Shown piece after piece: positions 35,914-44,818 of a DNA stretch of 64,000 bases. A model generated the notes under the pieces. The model searched no databases, had not been told where the DNA came from, and saw only the letters and a list, made by a program, of their open reading frames with translations. This DNA comes from Bordetella sp. LUAb4 (lineage in GTDB: Bacteria > Pseudomonadota > Gammaproteobacteria > Burkholderiales > Burkholderiaceae_B). Positions within the stretch are counted from its first letter, which is position 1. Each line of letters starts with the position of its first letter. Made by a program: the position numbers and the translations under genes. Where the stretch lies: positions 248,001 through 312,000 of the forward strand of contig NZ_JAHPZX010000003.1 in the NCBI RefSeq assembly GCF_021325795.1, read 5' to 3'.

Positions 35914-37164
35914 TTACTCCTTCTTGTACGACAGGTAGTCCAGATGGATGCCGATATGATCGGCGATGTATCTGGCGTCATGCCATACGCCCCAGATGAA
36001 TGACGACGACCGGTTGGTCAGGTTGGGCAGGCCGAGGAAATAGATGCCTTTTTCGGCCGAGATACCGCGCTTGTGGATGGGATAGCCCTTCTCGTCGAAG
36101 GTGTCCACGTCGATCCAGCTGAAGTCCACCTTGAAGCCCGTCGCCCAAAGGATGGTCTTGATGCCGGCCTTGGCCAGATCGAGTTGCAGGATGGGATGCT
36201 TCAGGCATTCCGGATCGTCCAGCAGCTTCCACGCCTCCGGTTCCGGCGGCAGGTCCAGGCTGTTCTGCTCGATGTACGCATCGGCTTCTCGCAGCACTTC
36301 GAAATAATCCTCGTCGCCCTGCTTTACGTCGCGTACGAGGTTGTCCTCGAAACGCATCACGCCGTTCTCATACGACTTGGTGATGCCGACCAGTTCGATG
36401 CCGTCATGCGCCAGGCGACGGAAATCGATGGTCTTGCCGTTGTCGTAACCGCTCACGGCAAATGCCACGTGTTCGCGCTTGGGTTTCTTCTTGACTTCAT
36501 CCCACATGCCCAAGGCGCCCAGCCACCAGCAGTAATCCCGGTCGCGGTAGGAACGCGGCGGACGATAGTGTTCGCCGACGGACAGATAGACCTTGCGGCC
36601 AGCCTGGCGCAATTCCTCGGCGATCTGCGAGCCGGACGCGCCGGCGCCGACCACCAGCACCGCGCCCTCCGCCAATTGGCCCGGGTTCTTGTAGGAAGAG
36701 GAATGCAGTTGCTGGATGCCGACAGTGTCGGGGACGATCTTGGGATAACTCGGCACCTGGAAAGGCCCGGTGGCCGCCACGACGTGTTGGGCTTCGATGG
36801 CCCCCGCCGACGTCGTAATCGTAAATCCTGGCCGCTTCTCGTTGCGCTTGACATTCAAGACCTCGACGCCCGTGCGCACGGGGGCCTCGATCAACCGGGC
36901 ATAGTCCTCGAAGTATTTGGCCATGCGCTCCTTGGGCGGGAAGACGTCCGGACCGACGTCATCGAACTTCAATCCAGGAAAGCGGTCATGCCAGGCCGGG
37001 CCGTTCGCCACCAGCGAATCCCAGCGCTCCGAACGCCAACGCTCGGCGATGCGCTTACGCTCCAGCACGATATGCGGGATCCCCATCGCGCGCAGATGCT
37101 CGCTCATCGCAATGCCGGCTTGTCCGGCGCCGATCACCAATGTATTGGTCTTTTCAATTGACAT
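35914..37164 (-). CDS. FAD/NADPH flavin-containing monooxygenase (CzcO/FMO type)
   Basis: A 416-residue two-dinucleotide-fold flavoprotein. The FAD motif is VIGAGQAGIAMSEHL (G12, G14, G17), the FMO-like segment is GIQQLHSSSYKNPG, the NADPH motif is VVGAGASGSQIAEEL, and a late ATG region is LWATGFKVDFSWID. Relatives oxidise amines, heteroatoms or ketones, or belong to the CzcO-like 'K+ transport' annotation group. It is the first gene of the minus-strand cluster with the SznE/SznF-like genes and could hydroxylate an amine intermediate, but the 153-bp gap leaves room for separate use. It is divergent from an ABC transporter ATPase gene. Confidence 0.83.
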   Translation of the reverse strand: MSIEKTNTLVIGAGQAGIAMSEHLRAMGIPHIVLERKRIAERWRSERWDSLVANGPAWHDRFPGLKFDDVGPDVFPPKERMAKYFEDYARLIEAPVRTGVEVLNVKRNEKRPGFTITTSAGAIEAQHVVAATGPFQVPSYPKIVPDTVGIQQLHSSSYKNPGQLAEGAVLVVGAGASGSQIAEELRQAGRKVYLSVGEHYRPPRSYRDRDYCWWLGALGMWDEVKKKPKREHVAFAVSGYDNGKTIDFRRLAHDGIELVGITKSYENGVMRFEDNLVRDVKQGDEDYFEVLREADAYIEQNSLDLPPEPEAWKLLDDPECLKHPILQLDLAKAGIKTILWATGFKVDFSWIDVDTFDEKGYPIHKRGISAEKGIYFLGLPNLTNRSSSFIWGVWHDARYIADHIGIHLDYLSYKKE

Positions 37165-37440
37165 TTCAAGATCCTGAAGAGTATCGGGGCCTGACGTGTC
37201 CCGCGATTGCCACGCAGTGTGAGCGAGATCATCGGATTTGATAACTTCGTTTTTCAGACGGCTGACTTAGGAAAAAGCAAATGTCTTCCCGCCGGTCGGC
37301 ACCCCCGTTTTGCAGCCCTCTGTCGCAGCCGTTTACGCATCCGTTTTTCCGATGGCGGGCATCAGCATCAACAAAGCACTGGCGGCCAACCTTTGCCTTA
37401 TCCTTGACGGCGTCACCCGCAGATTGGACGCCGTAACGCC

Positions 37441-38562
37441 ATGCGCAATCGCACTTTTTCCCCCGCGAATTCCAGTGCCGTCAGGTTGGAAGGCGTGGTC
37501 AAGAAATACCGGGATCAAACCGTCCTGCACGAGGTGTCCCTGAAGGTCGAGCAGGGGGAATTCCTGACCCTGTTGGGACCGTCGGGCTGCGGCAAGACTA
37601 CTTTGCTGAACCTGATCGCGGGCTTCGCCGATGCGGACAATGGGGAGATCTTCATTGACGACGCGCCGGTCACCACGCTGCCGCCCTACCAGCGCGAGAT
37701 CGGCATCGTGTTCCAGAACTACGCCCTGTTTCCCCACATGACGGTGGAGCGCAATATCGGCTACGGCCTGCGGATGCGGCGCGTGCCGGCTGCGGAAATC
37801 ACGCAGCGGGTGCGGGAAGTCATGGCCTTGGTGAAGCTGGATGAATTGGGTGACCGCAAGCCGCGCGAACTGTCCGGCGGGCAGCAACAACGCGTCGCGT
37901 TGGCACGCGCGTTGGTGATTCGCCCCAAGGTTCTATTGCTGGACGAACCTTTTTCCGCGCTGGATAAAGGACTGCGCGGCGCCATGCAGGTGGAGATACG
38001 GGAGATCCAGCGCGAGCTGGGCGTGACCACCATTTTCGTGACGCATGACCAGGGCGAGGCCTTGAGCATGTCGGACCGCATCGCGGTCATGTGCCATGGC
38101 GTCATCAAGCAGATCGCCACGCCCGACGAACTCTACCGCAACCCTCAGGATCCGTTTGTCGCGTCCTTCCTCGGCGACGTCAACATCCTGCCCGGCTATT
38201 TCCATGGCTCGGATTCGGAAACCCTGCAGCTACGCCTGGGGGCCGGCTTGATGAGCGTGCCGCGGGACAGGCTGGTGGGCGGTTCGCACGAAGGCCGCCG
38301 GCTCGACGTCTATGTCCGGCCCGAACATATCAAGCTGGAAAGCCTGAATAGCGCGTCGGTATTGAGCGGCACGGTCGTCAACCACGTCTTCCAGGGCGAC
38401 CATGTGGATATGTATGTCGATGTGCATATCCCCGTGGCCGGCAAACAGCGCGTGATGATACGCACCGCCGGCCTCGGCTGCTTGCGTGACTGGCCCGTGG
38501 GCGCTGTGGCGGGGCTGGCGTTTCCCGACCACGGTGTGAGTGTCTTCAACGCTCAGCAGTGA
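37441..38562 (+). CDS. ABC transporter ATP-binding protein (PotA/FbpC type)
   Basis: A 373-residue cytoplasmic ATPase. Walker A is GPSGCGKTT, the Q-loop is in VFQNYALFPHMTV, the signature is LSGGQQQR and Walker B is LLLDEPFSALD, followed by an H-loop (TIFVTHDQGEALSMSD). A C-terminal TOBE domain (residues about 280-373) follows. It is most like spermidine/putrescine or Fe3+/opine importers. Its matching permeases and binding protein are on the opposite strand at 41831-44777, separated from it by four enzyme genes. The ATG at 37441 has only a weak ribosome-binding site. A 7-bp inverted repeat (37407-37413 and 37428-37434) lies just upstream. Confidence 0.88.
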   Translation: MRNRTFSPANSSAVRLEGVVKKYRDQTVLHEVSLKVEQGEFLTLLGPSGCGKTTLLNLIAGFADADNGEIFIDDAPVTTLPPYQREIGIVFQNYALFPHMTVERNIGYGLRMRRVPAAEITQRVREVMALVKLDELGDRKPRELSGGQQQRVALARALVIRPKVLLLDEPFSALDKGLRGAMQVEIREIQRELGVTTIFVTHDQGEALSMSDRIAVMCHGVIKQIATPDELYRNPQDPFVASFLGDVNILPGYFHGSDSETLQLRLGAGLMSVPRDRLVGGSHEGRRLDVYVRPEHIKLESLNSASVLSGTVVNHVFQGDHVDMYVDVHIPVAGKQRVMIRTAGLGCLRDWPVGAVAGLAFPDHGVSVFNAQQ

Positions 38563-38596
38563 CGCAAACTCAACTCGTCCGCAACTTCTGAATATC

Positions 38597-39598
38597 ATGA
38601 CCAATCCACCTACCGAAATGCAGGCGATCATCGCGCGCGAACCGGGCGATGCCACCGTGCTGACGCTGGCCACACGGCCCGTTCCCACCCCCGGCGCCGG
38701 CGAAGTGCTGTTGCGCGTGCACGCCGGCGGCATCAATCGTCCGGACATCATGCAAAGGCAGGGCCTGGCCAAACCGGCGCCGGGCGCCACCGATGTGCTG
38801 GGCCTGGAGGCTTGCGGCGAGGTGGTCGCCTGCGGTCCGGGCGTCGCGGGTTCCCTGCGTGGGAAACGGCTCATGAGCCTGTTGGCGGGGGGTGGGTACG
38901 CGCCCTACTGCCTGGCACGGGTGGACCATTCCCTGCCTGTTCCCGACAAGCTCGATGACGCCGAGGCCAGCGCCTTGCCGGAAGGCCTGTTCACCGTCTG
39001 GCATAACCTCTTCGAACTGGGCCGTCTGCGCATGGGCGAGACGGTACTCATACACGGCGGCGGTGGCGGCATAGGCACGCTGGCCATCCAGATGGCGCAT
39101 GCCGCCGGGGCCCGGGTGATCGTGACGGACGGCGAGCGCGACCGCCTGCCCGCCTTGCGTGACCTGGGCGCCGCCGAGGCGATCTGCTTTCACGACACCG
39201 ATTTCGTCACGGCCTGCGAGACGTTCACGCAAGGGAAAGGGGTGAATGTCGTGCTGGATATCGTCGGCGGCGATTATGTGCGGCGCAATCTGCAAGTGCT
39301 GGCGTTTGGCGGACGCCATGTCAGCCTGTCGTTCCTGCAGGGGTCCACGGTCAATATCGAGTTGCTGACCCTGATGCAGAAGCAGCTGAGCCTGCATTCC
39401 TCGACCATGCGGCCGCAAACCGACGCGGAGAAAGCGCGCATGGCCACGGCCTTGTCGCGGCATGTGTTGCCGCTGGTGGCGGACGGCCGCATCCGGCCGA
39501 AAATGCACAAGAGCCTGCCCCTGTCGCAAGCCGTGCAGGCGCATCAACTGCTGGAAAGCGGCAAGGCCTTTGGCAAGCTGGTCTTGATTCCGGATTGA
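38597..39598 (+). CDS. NADPH:quinone oxidoreductase-type MDR enzyme
   Basis: A 333-residue zinc-independent medium-chain reductase (PIG3/QOR-like). It begins MQAIIAREPGDATVLTLATRPVP after a short leader. The cofactor motif is VLIHGGGGGIGTLAIQMAHAAGARVI, and INRPDIMQRQG is the usual quinone-reductase N-terminal segment. It lacks structural zinc cysteines. It reduces a quinone or enone in the cytoplasm; the actual substrate in this cluster is unknown. The ATG at 38597 is chosen over the longer form because the family starts near the MQAI segment. Confidence 0.88.
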   Translation: MTNPPTEMQAIIAREPGDATVLTLATRPVPTPGAGEVLLRVHAGGINRPDIMQRQGLAKPAPGATDVLGLEACGEVVACGPGVAGSLRGKRLMSLLAGGGYAPYCLARVDHSLPVPDKLDDAEASALPEGLFTVWHNLFELGRLRMGETVLIHGGGGGIGTLAIQMAHAAGARVIVTDGERDRLPALRDLGAAEAICFHDTDFVTACETFTQGKGVNVVLDIVGGDYVRRNLQVLAFGGRHVSLSFLQGSTVNIELLTLMQKQLSLHSSTMRPQTDAEKARMATALSRHVLPLVADGRIRPKMHKSLPLSQAVQAHQLLESGKAFGKLVLIPD

Positions 39599-39690
39599 GT
39601 TTGCATTGATGCGGGCATATATCCGGGTCGGGCCCAGGGCCATACCGGGCATCGATATCCACGTTTCTTCCACTTCAGCTGGAGCTCACG

Positions 39691-40308
39691 TTGAAACTTC
39701 TGTACGCCCCGACCTCGCCATTCGTTCGTAAGGTCATGGTCTGCGCATTGATGACCGGCCTGGCCGACAAGATCCAATGGCTGGACAGCGCCGCGCATCC
39801 CATCAATCGCGATGCTCGCATCGCCGCGCACAACCCCTTGGCGAAAGTCCCGACCTTGATCCTGGCGGATGGCCAGGCGCTGTATGACAGCCGTGTCATT
39901 TGCGAATACCTGGCGGATCTAGGCGGCAACGAGACTCTGTTCCCAGGCGCGGGCCCGGCGCGCTGGCGGGCGCTGACCTGGCAGGCCATGGGTGATGGCC
40001 TGCTCGACGCCGCTTTGCTGGCCCGCTATGAGCACACCGCGCGGCCTGGAGAAAAACAGTGGAATGAATGGCGGCAAGCGCAGCTGGTCAAGGTCCATGC
40101 CTCGTTGGCCGAGATCGAGCGCGCCGCTGCCACCTTCGAAACCCAGGATCCTTCCATCGGCGAAGTCACCCTGGGGTGTGCGCTGGGTTATCTCGATTTT
40201 CGTTATCCGGACCTGGACTGGCGTGCGGGGCGTCCCCAAGCGGCCGCCTGGTTCGCCACGTTCAATGCGCTGCCTGCCATGCAGGCGACCCTCCCCCATG
40301 ATGCTTGA
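39691..40308 (+). CDS. Glutathione S-transferase family protein
   Basis: A 205-residue protein. The N-terminal thioredoxin-like domain is KLLYAPTSPFVRKVMVCALMTGL, with a likely catalytic Ser in the SPFVRK turn. NPLAKVPTLILADGQALYDSRVICEYL is the glutathione-binding segment (VP and DS). A helical C-terminal domain follows. The start is TTG at 39691, supported by GGAG (39681-39684) six nt upstream. It could conjugate, isomerise or dehalogenate a substrate of the surrounding pathway. Confidence 0.87.
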   Translation: MKLLYAPTSPFVRKVMVCALMTGLADKIQWLDSAAHPINRDARIAAHNPLAKVPTLILADGQALYDSRVICEYLADLGGNETLFPGAGPARWRALTWQAMGDGLLDAALLARYEHTARPGEKQWNEWRQAQLVKVHASLAEIERAAATFETQDPSIGEVTLGCALGYLDFRYPDLDWRAGRPQAAAWFATFNALPAMQATLPHDA

Positions 40309-40320
40309 GGCGCCCCCGCC

Positions 40321-40860
40321 ATGAACGCACCCACGAACACGAACGTATCGAATACGAGCCCATCCACAGCGGCGCCCGCATCGACGATTTCGGACGCGTC
40401 GGCCGAAAGACCGTACGCCTCCACCGTCTGGTTTCTCAACGGACCCAATGCCAACCTGTACGGCCTGGACGCCAATAAAACCTACGGATCGGATAGCTTT
40501 CCCACGCTGCGGGAACGCTGCGAGAAGAAAGCCGCGGCGCTGGAACTGAACCTGAACTTCGTGCAATCCAATTGGGAAGGCCAACTGGTGGACTGGATCC
40601 AGGAGGCGCGCGGCAATGCCCAAGGCGTCATCATCAATGCGGCAGGATTGACGTATTCTTCGGTACCCATCCTGGACGCGCTGCTGTCCTTCCCCGGCCG
40701 TATCGTCGAAGTCCATATGAGCAATATCTGGCGCCGCGAGAGCTTCCGCCATCATTCGTATATCTCCAAGGCGGCGGATGGTGTCATCGCGGGCCTGGGT
40801 GCGGATGGCTACGAACTGGCCATCGAGGCGATGGCGCGCCTGATTCGTCGACCGACCTGA
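40321..40860 (+). CDS. AroQ-like (type II dehydroquinase fold) protein with altered active site
   Basis: A 179-residue protein with a 33-residue Thr/Ser/Ala-rich N-terminal tail followed by the type II 3-dehydroquinase fold. NGPNANLYGLDANKTYG, QSNWEGQLVDWIQEA, INAAGLTYSS, VEVHMSNIWRRESFRHHSYIS and AGLGADGYELA align with the family. Tyr55, N106, H132 and R143 are kept. The essential loop Arg (R19 in M. tuberculosis AroQ) is Asp50, and the position of His81 is Tyr112. It is therefore unlikely to be the shikimate-pathway enzyme and probably acts on another substrate in this cluster. Confidence 0.8.
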   Translation: MNAPTNTNVSNTSPSTAAPASTISDASAERPYASTVWFLNGPNANLYGLDANKTYGSDSFPTLRERCEKKAAALELNLNFVQSNWEGQLVDWIQEARGNAQGVIINAAGLTYSSVPILDALLSFPGRIVEVHMSNIWRRESFRHHSYISKAADGVIAGLGADGYELAIEAMARLIRRPT

Positions 40861-40872
40861 GGCAGATAGGCA

Positions 40873-41823
40873 ATGCGCGCAAGCGAAATCTCCGGCACCC
40901 TGGTTTTTCACAGCGAGTTCGATGACTACGCCACCTGGCGCGACGCGTTGCATGCGCAGTTGCCGCGGCTGGACATTCGGCATGCGAGTGAAATCGGCGA
41001 TCCGGCCGAGGTCCGATACGCCCTGGCATGGAAGCCGCCGGCGGGCTTCTTCGACCGCATGGTCAACCTGCGCCTGATCATCAACCTGGGCGCCGGCGTC
41101 GATTCCCTGGTTGGCCGCCAGGACCTGCCCGCGGGCATCCCCATCACCCGCATCACCGATCCCAATATGGCGCGCATGATGGCGGGCTATGTCCTGTTCG
41201 CCACGCTGCGCTATGCCCGTGATATTCCGTCGTTCGAACAGGCCCAGAAAAAAGGCGTGTGGGCCTACCGTCACCCCCGTTCGCCCGAAGACATCCGCGT
41301 GGCGGTGCTGGGCTTGGGCGAGTTGGGCGCCTACGCCGCCCAGGAATTGCGCCGGCAGGGCCTGACCGTGTTGGGCTGGTCGCGCAGTCCCCGGCGGATC
41401 GAAGGCATCCAATGCCGTTCCGGCATGGACACGCTGGACACCGTGCTGTCCCAAGCGGACATCGTGGTGTTGATGTTGCCGCTTACGCCGCAGACGCGCG
41501 GCTTGATGAGCCGTGCCAGGCTGCAGCGCCTGCCGCGGGGCGCCGCGCTGATCAACGTCGCGAGAGGTGCTTTAGTGGATCAGGCGGCGATGACCGAGCT
41601 GCTTGGTTCGGGGCATCTGGGTGGCGCCACGCTGGATGTCTTCGAACGGGAGCCTCTGCCGGCCGATGATCCGCTGTGGCGGATGGAGAATGTGTTGATC
41701 ACTCCCCATCTGGCGTCGGTGGCGATCCCGTCTTCCGCCGCGAAGCAGATCGCGGAGAACATCGCGCGCGTGGATCAGGGCCAGGCGCCCCTGAACGTCA
41801 TCGATCCCGCGCGCGGATATTGA
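40873..41823 (+). CDS. D-2-hydroxyacid dehydrogenase (GhrA-like)
   Basis: A 316-residue NAD(P)H-dependent reductase, similar to glyoxylate/hydroxypyruvate reductase A. The NAD motif is VAVLGLGELGAYAAQEL. The catalytic residues are R in INVARGALVD, E in DVFEREPLP and H in ITPHLAS. It follows the AroQ-like gene by 12 bp and ends 7 bp before the convergent permease gene. It probably reduces or oxidises a 2-oxoacid intermediate of the transported compound. Confidence 0.9.
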   Translation: MRASEISGTLVFHSEFDDYATWRDALHAQLPRLDIRHASEIGDPAEVRYALAWKPPAGFFDRMVNLRLIINLGAGVDSLVGRQDLPAGIPITRITDPNMARMMAGYVLFATLRYARDIPSFEQAQKKGVWAYRHPRSPEDIRVAVLGLGELGAYAAQELRRQGLTVLGWSRSPRRIEGIQCRSGMDTLDTVLSQADIVVLMLPLTPQTRGLMSRARLQRLPRGAALINVARGALVDQAAMTELLGSGHLGGATLDVFEREPLPADDPLWRMENVLITPHLASVAIPSSAAKQIAENIARVDQGQAPLNVIDPARGY

Positions 41824-41830
41824 CGTCAGC

Positions 41831-42742
41831 CTAGTGCTTGTCTTCGATATTCAGGATACGTCCCAGCCCCAGGAAGCGATTGGCGAAGATCAATAGCGCG
41901 GCGGTCGTGAAGATATACACCACCGACAAGGCTGCCAGGGTAGGATCGGCGAATTCCCGGACGTAGTTGTACATGGCGACCGGCAAGGTCTGCGTACTCT
42001 GCGTGGTGACGAACAGCGATGCGGTGAATTCGCTGAGGGACATGATGGCGGCGAACAGCCAGCCGCCGAACAGGCCTGGCGCCAGCAGCGGCACGGTGAT
42101 GGTGAACAGCACCCGCACTGGCGACGCCCCCAGGCTGGCCGCGCTCTGCTCCAGGCGCTCGTCCAGATTTTCCATCGACACATAGACGCTGCGCAGGACG
42201 AAAGGCAGCACCAGTATCACGTGGCAAAGGATCACGATGCTGTAGCCGCGTTCGATATTGAACTGCGCCACCAGGATCAGCAAGCCCAGGCCCACGGTGA
42301 AATGGGGAATCACCAGGGGCGACAGCAGGATGGCCTGCAACAGGTTCTTGCCGGGAAACGTCATGCGCTTCACCGCCACGGCCAGCCCGGTGCCTATCAC
42401 CAAGGCCAGGGACGACGCCCATAGCATCACGATCATGCTCGCGTGAAAGCCATCCTTGAAGTCGGCGTAGGTAAAAGCTCGCTTGAACCAGCGCCATGAC
42501 CAGGACTCGGGCGGAAAGGTCAGCAGCGCCTTGTCGTTGAATGCCGCCAGCGTCACCACCACCACCGGCAGCAGCACGAACGCAAGGAGCAGGGTGATCA
42601 GAATGGGTCCGCCGATTCGTAGCCATATAGGGTTGGAATGGCGTGGCCGGGCTTTCGGCGAGCTGGCACTGCGCGGCGTTGCAATACGTGCATCGCCGGC
42701 GCGCGCATCGGCCCGGCCCGCCAGGGAAGTCTGGGCTTTCAT
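41831..42742 (-). CDS. ABC transporter permease (PotC type)
   Basis: A 303-residue inner-membrane permease with six helices. It has the cytoplasmic EAA-type loop (ENLDERLEQSAASLGASPVRVLFTITVPLLAPGLFGG) of the BPD_transp_1 family. It lies 1 nt after the PotB-type gene and pairs with it. The N-terminal 30 residues are hydrophilic and Ala/Arg-rich. It forms the channel with the PotA-type ATPase at 37441. Confidence 0.9.
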   Translation of the reverse strand: MKAQTSLAGRADARAGDARIATPRSASSPKARPRHSNPIWLRIGGPILITLLLAFVLLPVVVVTLAAFNDKALLTFPPESWSWRWFKRAFTYADFKDGFHASMIVMLWASSLALVIGTGLAVAVKRMTFPGKNLLQAILLSPLVIPHFTVGLGLLILVAQFNIERGYSIVILCHVILVLPFVLRSVYVSMENLDERLEQSAASLGASPVRVLFTITVPLLAPGLFGGWLFAAIMSLSEFTASLFVTTQSTQTLPVAMYNYVREFADPTLAALSVVYIFTTAALLIFANRFLGLGRILNIEDKH

Positions 42743-42743
42743 C

Positions 42744-43610
42744 TTAATGGCCTCCGAAGGCTTTCAAGCGGCGGGTTACCTGCCCCAGGAACATCAATGC
42801 GACGGCGGTCAAGGCCAGGCCGACGATGCTGAGGCTGGCCGCCAGAGGGAAGTTCATGGACGCGAATCCCAATTGATAGACCAGGGTCGAGACGGTCGGA
42901 ACCCGGCCGCCGCCTATCATCTGCGGTGTCGCGAAGGCACTGAAGGTCCACGCGAAGGAGGTCGTCACGCTGGCCAGGATGCCGGGCATGGATAAAGGCA
43001 GGGTGACGGTCAGGAACGTGCGTACCGGCCCCGCGCCCAGGCTCTCGGCGGCCTTCTCATAATCGCGATCGATATGCGAGATGGCTGTCGCCAGCATCAG
43101 CACCACCACGGGTATCGTCACGTGCACCAAGGCCACCAGCACGCCCAGATGCGTGAACATCAGCGTCAGGGGTTGATCGATGATCCCCAGCTTGCGCAAC
43201 ATCGTATTGATGAAACCGTTGTTGCCCAGCACGATGATCCACGAATAGGTGCGCACGATCTCGCCCAGAAACAGCGGCGTGATCGACACGATCAGAATGA
43301 ATGACTTGAAGAACCGGTTGCGCACCCGCACCAGCGCATAGGCCAGGGGATAAGCCACCAGTATCGAGAAGATGGTCGTCTCCACGCTAAGGCGCAGCGT
43401 GTTGATGAAGGCTTCCAGATAGATGGGCTTGGTCAGCCCGGTGAAGTTCGCCAGGGTCAGGCCACCAACGTCCAGCGACCCCGGGATGAAAGCGCGAACG
43501 CTGTACTGCAATACGGTCGCCAGCGCCACGCAGATGCACAGCGCGACGAAACTGGCTGGAGAGATCAGCCATCCCTTGAGCTTGGAGCGTGCGTCCATGA
43601 CTAAGCCCAT
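42744..43610 (-). CDS. ABC transporter permease (PotB type)
   Basis: A 288-residue inner-membrane permease with six helices. The EAA loop is DRDYEKAAESLGAGPVRTFLTVTLPLSMPGILASV. It starts at 43610, or possibly at the in-frame ATG at 43598. It is the first permease of the polyamine/Fe-type importer and is transcribed after the binding-protein gene (81-bp gap). Confidence 0.9.
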   Translation of the reverse strand: MGLVMDARSKLKGWLISPASFVALCICVALATVLQYSVRAFIPGSLDVGGLTLANFTGLTKPIYLEAFINTLRLSVETTIFSILVAYPLAYALVRVRNRFFKSFILIVSITPLFLGEIVRTYSWIIVLGNNGFINTMLRKLGIIDQPLTLMFTHLGVLVALVHVTIPVVVLMLATAISHIDRDYEKAAESLGAGPVRTFLTVTLPLSMPGILASVTTSFAWTFSAFATPQMIGGGRVPTVSTLVYQLGFASMNFPLAASLSIVGLALTAVALMFLGQVTRRLKAFGGH

Positions 43611-43691
43611 CCTTCGTCAACGTTGACTTCGAAAGCGCGTCGACGTGCCGGCCACCCTGCCGGAAGTCGACGCGCCGGACATGCTCGATGC

Positions 43692-44777
43692 TCAGTTCAT
43701 CATGTTTTCAGTGAACCACTTGCGCCACTCGGCCGTTTTCTCGGCACGCAGCTTGTCGTCGATGACGATGGCCTGGGTATCCCATTGCTGCTTGGTGGTG
43801 AAGACGCCGGGCAAGGCCGCATCCTCGGCCGACACCTTGGCGTCGTCGATGACAGGGCTGGCCTTCTTGGCGGCGACGATCTTGCTCTGCACCTCGGGCG
43901 ACAACGCGATATTGATGAACTTGTAGGCCAGGTCGGTCCTGGGGCTGCCCTTCATGATGGCCATGGTGTCCACGCCCAGCACCGCGCCTTCCTTGGGCAT
44001 GGCCACCTTGATCGGCACGCCTTGCCCGATCATGTAGTAGGCGTTCATGGACAACAGGACCTGCACCGGCGTTTCACCCGAAGCGATCAATTGCTGGCTG
44101 TTGGCGTCGTTGGTGTAATAGGCTTTGAAGTTCGGCTTCAAGGCCTTCAGCTTGGCCTCGCCTTTCTGCCAGGTGCTCGCGTCGCCGCCGGACAGGATGG
44201 CGGCGATATCGATGATGTGGCTCGGATCGAAGTCAGGGGCTGACAGCTTGCCCTTCAATTCCGGATTCCACAGATCGTTCCAGCTGTCGAACTTGATATT
44301 GGCGGGGACCAGGTCGGGGCGATAGCCGATGGTGTAGACATAGGCCCAGCTGCCGATGTGATACGGGCTGATCTTGGCGCGGTCGACCAGGTGCGAGTAG
44401 TTGGGGATCTTGCTGGTGTCGAGCTTCTCGTACAGATTGGAATTCACGTACAGCCAGCCGATGTGCGAGGTGGTGAAGGTGATGTCGCTTTCCGGCTTGC
44501 CGGCCAGCTTGGCCTTGTTCAAGCGATCTATCGTGCCGCCGGTGATGTATTTGACCGGCACGCCTGTCTGCTTGGTGAATTCCTTGCCTATCGTCTCGTC
44601 GATCAGGTCGCGGAAGCTGCCGCCCCAGGTGCTGACCACCAGGGCATCCTGGGCCTGGGCGGCGGTGGAGAACAAGGCGCCGGCGGATAGCGCAACGGCC
44701 ATCGCAACCGAAACGCTGAATGAACCGACGACCGAACTGCCACGAGAATTTCCCACTGCGCGTAAATTTCTGATCAT
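43692..44777 (-). CDS. Periplasmic substrate-binding protein (PotD/FbpA-like)
   Basis: A 361-residue extracytoplasmic binding protein. An N-terminal signal peptide (about 1-42, ending AAQAQ) is followed by DALVVSTWGGSFRDLIDETIGKEFTKQTGVPVKYITGGTIDRL, typical of spermidine/putrescine- and iron-type cluster D proteins. AAGGGG precedes the ATG at 44777; the longer frame upstream runs back over the next gene and is rejected. The ligand is unknown. The partner ATPase gene is on the other strand 5 kb away. Confidence 0.9.
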   Translation of the reverse strand: MIRNLRAVGNSRGSSVVGSFSVSVAMAVALSAGALFSTAAQAQDALVVSTWGGSFRDLIDETIGKEFTKQTGVPVKYITGGTIDRLNKAKLAGKPESDITFTTSHIGWLYVNSNLYEKLDTSKIPNYSHLVDRAKISPYHIGSWAYVYTIGYRPDLVPANIKFDSWNDLWNPELKGKLSAPDFDPSHIIDIAAILSGGDASTWQKGEAKLKALKPNFKAYYTNDANSQQLIASGETPVQVLLSMNAYYMIGQGVPIKVAMPKEGAVLGVDTMAIMKGSPRTDLAYKFINIALSPEVQSKIVAAKKASPVIDDAKVSAEDAALPGVFTTKQQWDTQAIVIDDKLRAEKTAEWRKWFTENMMN

Positions 44778-44818
44778 CACGAACCCCTTGTAAATGTATA
44801 GATGGTGATTGATTGGAC

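Noticed and set aside
40321-40860. Annotation as the shikimate-pathway gene aroQ
   Set aside because: The essential Arg and His positions are Asp50 and Tyr112, and the gene lies in a transporter-linked catabolic set.
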